Source: Nilaparvata lugens
Taxonomy: Eukaryota; Arthropoda; Insecta; Hemiptera; Delphacidae
Assembly: GCF_014356525.2 (NCBI RefSeq)
Contig: NC_052518.1
Location: 13,842,201 to 13,906,200, forward strand
Reading direction: 5' to 3'
Length of the DNA stretch: 64,000 nucleotides
This document shows positions 46,284 to 56,404 of this stretch, piece by piece. The translations under genes were made by a program, and so were the position numbers. The number at the start of each line of letters is the position of its first letter. The first letter of the stretch is position 1. The notes beneath the pieces are model-generated. The model did not search any database and was not told the origin of the DNA. It saw nothing but the letters and a program-made list of their open reading frames with translations.

Positions 46284-46815
46284 GAAATATAGTTAATGTT
46301 CAACCTTCTACAGGCACACTAAGACACTACCTCTGTAAACTCGGAGGTGTAGTGACTGAGACTGTAATTGAAAAAAATTCAATGATGACCAATACAGTAT
46401 GCGCTTTTTCAAGAATTGACAGAAAAATGTTGAATACAAGTTCAGTTATAGGGTCTAGAAATTCAAAATAACTAGAATAGGCGAATAGACATATCATTGG
46501 TTCATTAACACTATTGAAGAATATACATAGATTTTTCATGATATGACATGGTCTTACATATGATATAAATAAAAAAACTCTGATATCTCACTCTGCAACA
46601 AATTATTATTTACTCTGTATCGATCATCCATAACCCATGAAGAACACTTTACTTACCGGTACTTACTTCTGATGTGTAAGATGTATTGCTCACAGTCTTG
46701 GATCAGGGAATCATCAAATTTTCAAATTGTGTCAAACTCTCTTTGTTAAGAGTAAAATTTAATCCGCACATAGACTAGAGAGAGCCATTATTCTAATTTA
46801 GTTAGAGAAATATAT

Positions 46816-46849
46816 TCAGTCGTAATCAGACCTCCGTAGAGTGCAGATC
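46816..46849 (+). promoter_or_regulatory. Internal Inr + DPE promoter of LINE B
   Basis: TCAGTC (46816-46821) matches the arthropod initiator TCAKTY, with +1 at A46818. AGATC at 46845-46849 is exactly +28 to +32 and matches the downstream promoter element RGWYV. Inr plus DPE at this spacing is how TATA-less arthropod LINEs such as jockey and I start transcription at their own first base. Confidence 0.7.
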
Positions 46850-47080
46850 GTAGCGAATAATTAGTGTAGAGTAGTATTAGTAGTGAAAGTGGAACAAGTT
46901 GTGTCAACACCAACTGTCAACAACCAGCAGTCCAGTCAGCAGTTTTTCACAGTGAAAACTACTCAACGTTTTTTTTTCTGAGTGAAAAGTGTGTCACCAA
47001 ATTTTTCGTTTGAACATTGCTCTCTTTAAAAATTAGGTTCTGTTTCTTTAAAAAAACAATTATCAAACCATCAATAAATT

Positions 47081-47107
47081 ATGGTGTTTTGGATCTATCA
47101 GCCTTAA
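47081..47107 (+). promoter_or_regulatory. uORF in the LINE B leader
   Basis: The only AUG between the predicted start of transcription and ORF1 opens an 8-codon uORF (MVFWIYQP, TAA 47105-47107), which ends one base before the ORF1 ATG (TAAGATG). Ribosomes would have to reinitiate or leak past it, matching the coupled style of the later ORFs. Confidence 0.6.
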
Positions 47108-47108
47108 G

Positions 47109-48389
47109 ATGATCCATTCGCCAATAAATACGCCAACAAAACTACCACCATCCGCGCAGCTAGAATACGAGGAAGAGGAGGAAAAGGATGAAATGAATAT
47201 GCCTCCCGAATTGCCACCGAAAAGTAAAAACGATAGCGGAATACGTTTCGAGGTACGTTCTCTTAAAAATATACAAGAGAAATTTCTGAAATGGGGGAGT
47301 GAAATTTTCTTGAAAAAGAAAGTATCCAGAGAGGACTATGATTCGTTTTTAAATGTGTGCAATGAACTTAACATAAGTATCGAAAGAATAGACGTTAAGC
47401 AACATATACAAGATAACAACGCGGAAATGTTTGGAAAAATTCACACTCTGGAGCAGAGTGTGAATAAACTAGCAAGTGAAGTTGCAAAAAGCCATAATAA
47501 GCCGATCTCATTTGCTGAGGCCGTGCAACTGCCAAAGAAGAGGACCGCACCTTCTACATTATCGAGTGCCGCCTCCACTGCTGCAGCCAGGGAGTCTCCG
47601 CCCCGGACCAAGAAGCTGTCGCCCAAGGAGAATGTGATCATCCTGAAGCCAGCAAAAATAAATGGAACGGAAAAGGAACAAAGCGGAAAAATTCGAGAAA
47701 CAATAAAGAAGAACATCACCCGTGAACAAAATTTGAACATTAAAAAAGCTGTTGATGTCCGTGGTGGGGGTGTGCTGTTGGTGCTTCACCCAAGGGCCAA
47801 TAAGGAAAATGTTTTGGGTGATAAGGTCCTGCAACATCCAAACATAAAGGTAAGCGAGCCACAATCCAAATTGCCAAGAATAATTCTGTATCACGTCGCT
47901 GCAGATATAACTGCTGCTGAATTGGCAAACGATGTGTATGAGAGAAATCTCGAGTCATCGTCACTGAGTAGGGAAAATTTCTTGAAAAACTTTAGGCCGA
48001 TTTTTAAAATAGGACCGAAAAACAAAAACACCGTGCACTGGGTAGTGGAGTGCACTGGTGAATTAAGAAAAGAATTTATTAACAAATCGCGGATTGGTAT
48101 TGATTGGAGGGTGTGCCGAGTTGGAGACTATGTTGCCGTCTCTCGTTGCTTCAAGTGCCAAAAAATTGGACATATCAGTAAGCATTGCACTCAAGCACAA
48201 AACACCTGTGCTCACTGTTCCACTACAGGACATGATGTTAAAGAGTGCCCTAATAGAGACAAAAAGCCCTCATGTTTAAATTGCCGCAATGATAAAAAAG
48301 CTTTCGATCACAAAGTAGGTGACAGAGAGTGCCCTTCCTATCAAAAAGCGTTACAACAAATAATTGATAGAACTGATTATGGAATCTGA
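47109..48389 (+). CDS. LINE B ORF1: Gag-like zinc-knuckle protein
   Basis: 426 residues. The acidic, Pro-rich N-terminus is followed by a region with heptad-like leucines (about 90-125), a basic Ser/Ala-rich linker (about 140-175), and the VRGGG...PRIILYHV block (about 215-260), which looks like an RRM-like fold. Three zinc knuckles end the protein: C347-C350-H355-C360, C367-C370-H375-C380 and C389-C392-H401-C408. The family role is to coat element RNA and help nucleic-acid annealing. The start is the first ATG after the uORF. The stop TGA overlaps the helicase start by 11 nt. Confidence 0.88.
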   Translation: MIHSPINTPTKLPPSAQLEYEEEEEKDEMNMPPELPPKSKNDSGIRFEVRSLKNIQEKFLKWGSEIFLKKKVSREDYDSFLNVCNELNISIERIDVKQHIQDNNAEMFGKIHTLEQSVNKLASEVAKSHNKPISFAEAVQLPKKRTAPSTLSSAASTAAARESPPRTKKLSPKENVIILKPAKINGTEKEQSGKIRETIKKNITREQNLNIKKAVDVRGGGVLLVLHPRANKENVLGDKVLQHPNIKVSEPQSKLPRIILYHVAADITAAELANDVYERNLESSSLSRENFLKNFRPIFKIGPKNKNTVHWVVECTGELRKEFINKSRIGIDWRVCRVGDYVAVSRCFKCQKIGHISKHCTQAQNTCAHCSTTGHDVKECPNRDKKPSCLNCRNDKKAFDHKVGDRECPSYQKALQQIIDRTDYGI

Positions 48390-50313
48390 AAGAAAAATAT
48401 TCAATATACTGAGGATAGATAAAAATAATAGTGATAGTAAAATCAAGCAATCAACCCAACACAAAATGATTACTTTAAATTCCATCCTTAACAAAATTGT
48501 TAGTTTCTGCGTAACAACTAATACTGATAAAAGTAAGATAAGTCTGGTTTATAATTTTGGTGAGAGGGTTGATGTTATGATATCTTTTACAAAAATAGGA
48601 AATAGTATTAAAACATCCAAAGGACTCTCTCTGCTTAGAAATAAAAAATATTTCTCTCTTGAAGAGTGGAATCGCCTGAATGTGTTACGAGATTCTAATT
48701 GTATAAGAGTTTTGTTTTCTGATAAAAACATTCCTATTTTCATATTAAATGATGGTGAAAATGGGGTACTTATTGATCTTTTGAATAGAATAAATGATTG
48801 GAGTAAATTCAATTACCCTTTGATTATAGGAATTGATTCTTTTAACAATCTTGGTGAAACTTATTTTGATATTCCTGCCACTGAACTCTTGAGTACTGTC
48901 ATAGGAGCTAGAGATTTGAAGTTTATTTTTTATTATCGAGGTTATTGTGAAATTAATTTTCTTAATATACCTAAGCTATCTGATAGTCCGGGAGTTGAGT
49001 ACCCTGTAGGATTCTTTGAAGGTAATAATAAACGTGAAGCATTCATAAACTCTATGATTGAATTACGGACCCTACTTCAAAACACTGATAACGAAAATGC
49101 TAAAATATATAAAAATATTCTTCTTAGGATCACGCATAGAAACATGTCAATATCAGGTGATGAACTAATAAGCGTCCTGAATAACAATATGAACATCTAT
49201 GATAATAATTTGAAAAGATTCCTATTCAAAACAAACTCTAAATACCGAATGGGATATTGCTTGGAGCAGGGTGGAAGTTACGTAGAATTTCAAGAGGATA
49301 CTTTAAAATTCTCTACTAAAGAACGATATGTTTTAGTCACACGTAATACTACACTTATGCTGAATAGCGAATTAATAAAAACTATAAATAGAATAACTCT
49401 TCATGAGTGTAAACTTCCTAAAATAAAGTGGTGTGACGGTGTTCCCGGCTGTGGTAAATCTTACTTTATAGTCTCGCATCATGAGCCTGGCAAGGATCTA
49501 GTACTCACTCAAACACGGGCAGGTATTAAAGCAATCCGTGAAACTGTCATTGAAAGGTATGGTCGAAAACATTGTAATCGTCTTAAGCTTGATTACAGGA
49601 CAGTTGGCTCATATATAATAAATCATAATCAGAATAAAACATACAATAGAGTTTTTATTGATGAAGCTCTACTTATGCATGCGGGTTACATCGGTTTTAT
49701 TGCTAACTTGAGTAGGGCCTCAGAAATAATTGTAGTTGGTGACGCAAACCAAATACCCTACATTGAGAGAAGTAATTATGCCACAAGATGGCATAAAATT
49801 TCAGAATTCTGCGAACCTTTTACAAAACAAACGGTAACTCGTAGATGTCCTATCGATGTTTGTTTTGTCCTTTCCACTGTCTATGAAAATATTACGACGC
49901 TTAATGAAAGAGCTATCTCAATTCTGCCTACTTACAGAAATGGGGAATACCATCTGATACAACCCGACACTTTGATATTAACATTCACCCAAGAAGAAAA
50001 ACTTATGGTGGGTGATACTATAAAGTGGAGAGAGGATGTTGCACTTCACACAATCCACGAAGCACAAGGGCTAACTCATAAAAATGTTATTCTAATCAGA
50101 ATTAAGTACAAGGAGAATGAAATCTATAACAGCATGCCCCATGCGATTGTTGCCTTGTCTAGACACACTGAAACTTTCAGGTATTTAACAACCAGTCTGG
50201 TAGATGATGCTGTGGACAAACTAATTAAAAAACTTAAATTCATAGATAGTGAGGGGCTTGTTGAATGGAACAAGGAAAAGAGAAGTGGACCTGATGATAT
50301 AAGTTATGAGTGA
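48379..50313 (+). CDS. LINE B ORF2: superfamily 1 (viral-type) helicase
   Basis: 644 residues from ATG 48379. Core motifs in order: Walker A GVPGCGKS (354-361), Walker B VFIDEALLMHAG (D428-E429), motif III VVGDANQIP (G454-D455, Q458), RRCPIDV (488-494), motif V HEAQG (560-564) and motif VI ALSRHT (592-597, R595). The RCPxDV and VGDxxQI patterns are those of the alphavirus-like RNA-virus helicase family (Pfam Viral_helicase1), not Pif1/Helitron helicases. The ATPase would translocate on nucleic acid. The first ~340 residues are unassigned but conserved in copy A (for example YPLIIGID and FLNIP). Open throughout with no disabling change. It overlaps ORF1 by 11 nt and ORF3 by 8 nt. Confidence 0.9.
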   Translation: MESERKIFNILRIDKNNSDSKIKQSTQHKMITLNSILNKIVSFCVTTNTDKSKISLVYNFGERVDVMISFTKIGNSIKTSKGLSLLRNKKYFSLEEWNRLNVLRDSNCIRVLFSDKNIPIFILNDGENGVLIDLLNRINDWSKFNYPLIIGIDSFNNLGETYFDIPATELLSTVIGARDLKFIFYYRGYCEINFLNIPKLSDSPGVEYPVGFFEGNNKREAFINSMIELRTLLQNTDNENAKIYKNILLRITHRNMSISGDELISVLNNNMNIYDNNLKRFLFKTNSKYRMGYCLEQGGSYVEFQEDTLKFSTKERYVLVTRNTTLMLNSELIKTINRITLHECKLPKIKWCDGVPGCGKSYFIVSHHEPGKDLVLTQTRAGIKAIRETVIERYGRKHCNRLKLDYRTVGSYIINHNQNKTYNRVFIDEALLMHAGYIGFIANLSRASEIIVVGDANQIPYIERSNYATRWHKISEFCEPFTKQTVTRRCPIDVCFVLSTVYENITTLNERAISILPTYRNGEYHLIQPDTLILTFTQEEKLMVGDTIKWREDVALHTIHEAQGLTHKNVILIRIKYKENEIYNSMPHAIVALSRHTETFRYLTTSLVDDAVDKLIKKLKFIDSEGLVEWNKEKRSGPDDISYE

Positions 50314-53256
50314 CACTGAAGAGGTTCTTAATATTTTAGAAACAGAAAATGAAACAGATGTAATCGACGATTATTTGAACTATCACTTTCACGAGGACAG
50401 AAATAAAGATGCTGAGTGTTTCAATATTATGTCTATGAATATACGTAGTTTGAATGCTAATTTCGATCAGTTTATTTGCTGCCTCAATGAATTGAAAACT
50501 GATATTCACATTATAATATTAACTGAGACCTGGTTGACTGCAGATATGCCGTTCATTTTCAACATTCCTGGATATACGGCAATAAATAAGTACACTAAAC
50601 AGAATAAATGTGATGGATTATGCATGTACATAAAAGATTGCATAGGATTCAATGAAGTTTCACTCGATATCTCTGATGCCAATGTAGTTAGTGCTGACTT
50701 AAGAATTGATGATTTTATTGTGAAGGTGATTGGGGTTTATAGATCACCAAGTAATCAAAATATTGATAATTTTCTTAATAGTCTGAGTAATGAAATCAGT
50801 AAAATTCCTAATGGAATAAATGTATGTGTGGCGGGAGACATGAATATAAATACACATTCAACTAGTGTTCCTGTTCAAGATTATCTGCATATTTTCAATA
50901 GTAATGGCTATAAGTCTTACATAAATGGTGATACCCGAGTAACAACCACAACAAATTCTTGCATTGACCACATTTTTTATAAAAATTCAGGCAACCATTC
51001 TATGTTCACTAAAGGAGTTATATTTAGGACAACCATAACTGACCACTACGCGGTTGTACTGAACTTGGTGAAGGTCCCTATCAATAAGGATAATAGAAAC
51101 GTATTGATAAACACATTAACTAGAACCAACTATCATGCACTATTGGAACGCATAAGGAATGAAGATTGGGGAGAAATCTATACCGTGAATGGAAGCATTG
51201 ACACTATTATGGATAAATTTGTCGATCGTTTGACCAGTCTCATCAATCAATGCAAGAAGGTAAAAGTGATACCTAACAGACTTCGTCCCCTGAAGCCCTG
51301 GATATCTGAAGGCATCATAAGATCAATAATCACGCGGGACAAAATGCATTCTAGACTCAGAAGAGATCCTAATAACAATATCTTAAAGAATGAATATAAG
51401 GCTTATCGTAATGGTTTGAATAAGATCATAAATCATGCAAAGGAAGTCTACTATAAAGGGAAAATTGAAAATTGTAATAACAACAGCATGAAGTTGTGGA
51501 AGTGCATAAACGAGGTTATAGGTGAGGCCAGTATCAAGGAAAAGAGTACTGAACTTGATGCTCACTCCCTCAACAATTATTTCACAAATGTGGGTAAATT
51601 ACAAGCTCAAACTATCAATATCCCTGATAATACTGGTGATCGATTTCCTGCAATACAGATCGATAATACGTTTTTTATGAGACCAACGTGCCCAGTTGAA
51701 GTTGAGGCAACTATTAAAAATCTAAAGAACAACTGCAGTCCTGGTATTGATGGTCTAGGTAATATTACGCTGAAGAAAATAGCCAATTTTATATCTCAAC
51801 CTCTCGCTTTCATTTTTAATAGATGCTTTGAGGAGGGATATTTTCCCGAGCACCTCAAATCAGCCAAAATAAAACCTCTATTCAAACAAGGTGACCCGAC
51901 TAATCCCTGTAATTATAGACCGATTAGTCTTATCAGCAACCTTGCTAAAATAATGGAGAAACTAATAAAGTCAAGAGTTGTTTCTTTCTTGAATCTTAAC
52001 AAAATAATCAACAAGAACCAATTCGGTTTCCAAAATAGTAAAAGTACATCTGACGCTCTAATAAAATTCATCAATACTTTATCTGATAAAATAAACTCCA
52101 ATAAGAAAACTATTGCGGTCTTCCTAGATATACGCAAAGCTTTTGATACAATACCTCATAATACTTTGTTCAATAAACTAGAGTCCTATGGTTTCAGAGG
52201 AGTCTCGCTTAAATTGTTCAAAAGCTATCTGAGTAATAGAACCCAGTCCCTAACCATAAATGATCAATCTAGTGTAACTAACTTAACTTCTTATGGTCTT
52301 CCTCAAGGTACTGTACTTTCTCCCATCCTTTTCATACTCTATGTAAATGACTTTTTAAATTTAAGACTTCTAAACTCAACTGTGATATCCTTTGCAGATG
52401 ATACTGCAGCTATTTTTCACGGAAATTCATGGAATGAAGTTCATACTATAGCTGAAAATAATATGCTTTTAATTAAGAAGTGGTTAGATAAGAATACCTT
52501 AAGTTTAAATATTGAAAAAACTAATTACATTACTTTCTCTGCAAATAGAGTAGGGCAGCCTAACGAGAATCAAGATTTGAGACTCCATTCTCAGTGCAAT
52601 TTAAACTTGGGTAATTGTGATTGTCCCACCATTAAAAAAGTCAATAATACTAAGTATTTGGGAATTATAATTGATGAAAACCTTAAATGGGATGTTCATA
52701 TTAAATACATATGTAGAAAAATTAGATATTTATCCTTTAAATTTTACCAAGTTAACAGAATTCTTAATAAGAACCACCTGAAAATGATGTATCATGCTCT
52801 GTCAAGTCAATTCTGCAGTATGGCATAGTTGTTTGGGGAGGCTGTTTCAACTGTCATATTGCTGAATTATTTGTAGCACAAAAACTGATAATTAAAACTA
52901 TATTAAACAAACCCAGGCTCTATCCAACGGATATGGTTTTTAGTGATTTTGAGGTCATGACTATACGTCAATTATACATAAAAACCGTAATTGAGTACTT
53001 AATAAAATATAGATCCGATTTTCCTCTCACAATAAACTCTACTCTTAATTATTATAATCTAAGGGCCACTGCTAACAAATATGTAACCTATAACACTAAT
53101 ATTGAATGTATAAGGAGGCAATTAATTTACATAGGTACTAAAATAATAAACCTCATTCCGAATCACTTTCTCATGGACAATAAGATCAGCGGAAAAATTA
53201 AACTGGATATAAAAAACTGGACATACAGTAATTTCTTCTTCCATTTAGATATATGA
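50306..53256 (+). pseudogene. LINE B ORF3: APE endonuclease-reverse transcriptase, one frameshift
   Basis: ATG 50306 overlaps the helicase stop (ATGAGTGA). The endonuclease (about residues 35-255) shows SMNIRSLNAN, LTETWL, YRSPSNQ, AGDMNIN, SCIDHIF and TDHYAVV. RT: NYRPISLI, VFLDIRKAFDT (D608), LPQGTVLSPILF, SFADDTAAIF (D698, D699) and YLGIIIDENLKWD. The frame stops at 52828, but the next frame continues from about 52815 (YGIVVWGG onward) to TGA at 53254-53256, so a single base near 52805 is lost or gained. The enzyme would nick genomic DNA and copy the RNA. Only the C-terminal ~150 residues are affected, so whether it is functional is uncertain. Confidence 0.9.
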
Positions 53257-53421
53257 CTCGAGATTTCTGCTCCAGCATTTTTTTTTTTTTTTTTCATTAG
53301 TTTTTTCATTTTTCAGTGGACTCGCTTACCTTTATTTTGAGTACCTATTCCTCTGTTTTCTTCCTTCCCCCCATTTCTCCCTTCCTTTTTTCCTCATTAC
53401 TTCTCTTCTCTTCTTTGCCTG

Positions 53422-53452
53422 CCTATTACATGGGAAACCATAGTTGGCTAGG
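53422..53452 (+). other. 3' UTR stem-loop of LINE B
   Basis: ACATGG(GAAA)CCATAGT with outer CCTA/TAGG pairing. Same place and inner stem as the hairpins in copies A and C, but with a GAAA loop in place of TACG. Confidence 0.6.
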
Positions 53453-53620
53453 TATCTTCCTCTCTTTTTTCTCTTCTCCAACACACCCAAACACTAAGCC
53501 CATGGTTTTTTATATTTGTAACATTTTATTGTGTTTTATTTGTTTCGTAAATCTTTGTAATTTTGTTTTGTCTTGTTTTGTGTGTTTTTAATAAATTGAA
53601 AATTGAAAAAATTGAAAAAT

Positions 53621-55064
53621 ACAAAGAATCTCGCACTGAATTTCATATTAACAAAATTTCATTTTTACCTTCACACATCCTCAACAAAATCACTCTGTCT
53701 ATCTCGCTCTTAGGCGGGCTAAATGTGCTCGATTCAATTTTACCTGGGAAGTAGTGGTGCAGTCGCAGGAGATTGCTTGCGGCGCCTGCGCAGGTTGACT
53801 GCTCCGTTTCACTCTCTCTCCAGGTGAATGCCTTCGGGTTGCTGCTGCATTGCTCGCCACTGCTCCTATTCGTGCTCTTTCCAGACGACCGTGAACCGAA
53901 ACGAACACTCTCACATAACGTGGAGCGTAACGCAGTTTCTTGAAGTGTCATCTGGCAAACCAATTTATAAGACGTTGTCACGTCAAAAATTATGTTTAAT
54001 CTAAAAATTTCTTAAATCTAAAAAGCTATAAATATTAGCTACAAAAGCCGTGGTTGTAATTCCTCTCATAGAAATTGAGCAATTCTGTAATCAAAATTGA
54101 AAAAACAATAGGTAGGCCTAATTCAAAGCTCAAGCAACTCAACTTTACACTATATATTTTGACAATAATTGAAATACGTGTTTGAATTTGAAAAAGCTAA
54201 TTTAAAACAAGGATAACCTACAAATTGGTTAACCAATAACTAAGAATATTAAGAGAACTCAATGATTACTACCCTTGAAATTCATGATGAAGGATAAAAA
54301 TTGTATTGGTAAAATAACATAACCCTTTATTCGAAAAAGTAGTCATCAGTTGAATTATTAACGTTTATTCATGAAAAATTCCATTCGACATAGGGATTTC
54401 AATGTAAACACGGGTTGAAGTGTACGCATTTGAACAGCTGATCGGCTGTATGTTCTGGCCATGTAGATCTAGTAGGCGATGATTTTATGTTAAGACGACT
54501 CCGTATTTATAGACCTTGAAATGAAAGTAAACATTGCAACCTAACCTCAAAATTCACATGGATTTGAAAAGCTTCAACGTTATTCGGCACTTTTTATCAA
54601 ATTTAATAATAAGATTGCACTTTGATTTAGAAATAAAATAATTTTTAGTTTGTTTCATAATGTCAATCACTGGTCGAGAAATAATAACGCTTCAAATAGG
54701 ACATTATTCAAATTATGTTGGAGCACATTGGTGGAACTTGCAGGTAAAGTTCTGTTTTTATTCATTCTATAATATAAATATTTATTATAATCCGAATAAC
54801 CAGCTCGATATTTAAAAAATACGTTCAATTGAAATCGGTTTTCATGATAAGATGTAATCCAAATTGGCAAATTAATTACAAGTACTGTAAGTGAGGTATC
54901 CTTATTATTATAAAAGACTACCTATAACTTATACATTCTTGCTCATCCATTACCCACACTTGGATCGATAGAACACACACCAACAAGGTCATATGATGGC
55001 AGTGTTAAGGATCATTAGTATATATTCTCATTAAAAAAATATTTCATATTTAGACTTCTGTCAA
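53621..55064. other. Non-coding stretch with a GC-rich patch
   Basis: About 53740-53950 is unusually GC-rich (GGCGCCTGCGCAGG and similar) and could be a promoter, but no exon was recognised. 54393-54445 is the inverted, uninterrupted counterpart of the repeat at 43937-44030. The rest is AT-rich with nothing coding. Confidence 0.4.
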
Positions 55065-56290
55065 TCAACCTCCTTGACAAAGATGGCTAAAAATACTTAA
55101 TTGTCTGTCTCTCACTGATTCTGGCAAATAGTTGAACATTTTCAATGCCTGCACCGGGAAACAGTCCCTCACTCTTGACAAACGACAGCGAGGTAAATCC
55201 AAATTTGCCCTCCTTCGAGTGTTGTAGGAGTGTACTTGCTCCCTTTGCTGCAGTGTTGATAAGTTGTTCATGAAAAGCCAAAATGTAATGACCATAAATA
55301 CTGTGTAATTGCTCAATCTGCAAAAGATGGATTTGCGAAGAGTATCATGCTAATGCTCACATCTAATAACACGTTTATTATTAGATATAATAATTATTTG
55401 TACATTCTTTTGGAGCTTCAAAACGTCCCTGGCATGTGGTGAATGGCCACAGATAAATATTATATAGAATGCGACTAACAAAAACTGCATGGTATAGCAT
55501 CAACAAGTGTTCCAATCACAGATGCCTTCTTAGTTTTCAGATCATCATTTACAACTTATTACACACTCCAAGAATATGTGGCTTTGCAACATTGAGTCAA
55601 TGCCAAATCCCAGGAGGGCTACTATTTGATTGTGATTTGTGCTGCCAAAAGTGTTCATCATTTCGTGGGTTTTTCCTTAAGTGAGAAGCAGCTTGGTTGC
55701 AGAAAACCAGTCTCTTGCATCCGAGAAGAGTTACTGTGCTCCTGCCCTTGCTTCTGAGGTTCTACCTTTACCAACGTGGTATCGTCTGCAAACAGCAGGC
55801 TTGAATTCAGCAATCTCAAATCACTTGGCATGATCAGGAAGGCACAATCACTGATCCTTGTAGTACACCATGAGACACCTGCTTCTCATTTGAGATGACT
55901 CCCATCAATGAAACAATCTGCTTGAGGTCCATAAGGTAATCAGCCACCATGTCCCATGCTCTGCCCCGAAAGCCATACCTTGAGAGTTTATTCACTAAGC
56001 GCTGTTTGCACAGTCAAAGCTTAAACTGAATAATATCAGCTGGTGGCTTAAACTCAAAATGAATCATATTATAGCAAACAAGACTTGATACGGATTTAAT
56101 CCAGTTTAAAATAAAATTTAGTTAAAACTTTCACTGTGCAAACGTCGTCTTGTCATGAGATACATAATCAAAGGCCCAAGTGAGATCGCTAAGCAACGGG
56201 TTGACTGGATTCTGCTCCTCAAAGCCATTTTCAACTCTGTCAATCAAAGAGTGCAGCTGAGGTGACTTCCCTTTTCTGAGTCCATAAGTA
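55065..56290 (-). pseudogene. LINE F reverse-transcriptase relic
   Basis: Minus strand, heavily decayed. Reading leftwards: YGLRKGKSPQLHSLIDRVEN (about 56285-56225), AFDYVSHD (about 56165), an interrupting MITE, LSRYGFRGRAWDMV (about 55990), SHGVLQGS with a mutated PQG (about 55870), LLFADDTTLV (about 55795) and the C-terminal YNTRRRANLDL ... MFNYLPESVRD (55316-55090). Many frameshifts; no endonuclease. It lies directly downstream of LINE G on the same strand but is a separate, older copy. Confidence 0.7.
56001..56146. mobile_element. Small MITE inserted in LINE F
   Basis: A 146-bp element with ends GCTGTTTGCACAG and CTGTGCAAACGTC, which are inverted complements over GTTTGCACAG. It splits the RT relic exactly between the AFD motif and the LSRYGFRG block. 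Its ends match those at 42176. Confidence 0.7.
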
Positions 56291-56404
56291 GCCTAAAGGC
56301 TATAAGCTACACATGTTAAAATATTCCGATTTATTAAAGTTTCTAGAAAAATTGATCTAGAAATCCTTAGTTTTTCTCTCTCGGTCTGTCATCTCTTGTA
56401 AAAA

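Larger units (their letters stand above)
46818..53620 (+). mobile_element. Helicase-LINE copy B, near full length (three ORFs)
   Basis: A 6.8-kb non-LTR retrotransposon: internal promoter at 46816-46849, 263-nt leader, uORF, ORF1 (Gag-like), ORF2 (SF1 helicase), ORF3 (APE endonuclease-RT), 3' UTR hairpin, AATAAA near 53590 and an (ATTGAAAA)n tail to about 53620. ORF1 and ORF2 are fully open. ORF3 has a single frame break near 52805. No target duplication was found. Gag with three zinc knuckles and an APE endonuclease place it in the broad jockey/I assemblage; the helicase ORF is not part of any LINE layout I know. Confidence 0.9.

Noticed and set aside
48364..48378. TTG start 15 nt upstream for the helicase ORF
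   Set aside because: ATG at 48379 gives the conserved overlap also seen in copy A; a non-AUG start is unnecessary.
48379..50313. Helicase ORF as an endogenous viral element inserted by chance
   Set aside because: It is flanked tightly by overlapping LINE ORFs in two diverged families, so it belongs to the element.
46800..53640. Target-site duplication around LINE B
   Set aside because: No convincing identical flanks were found next to 46818 and the 53620 tail.
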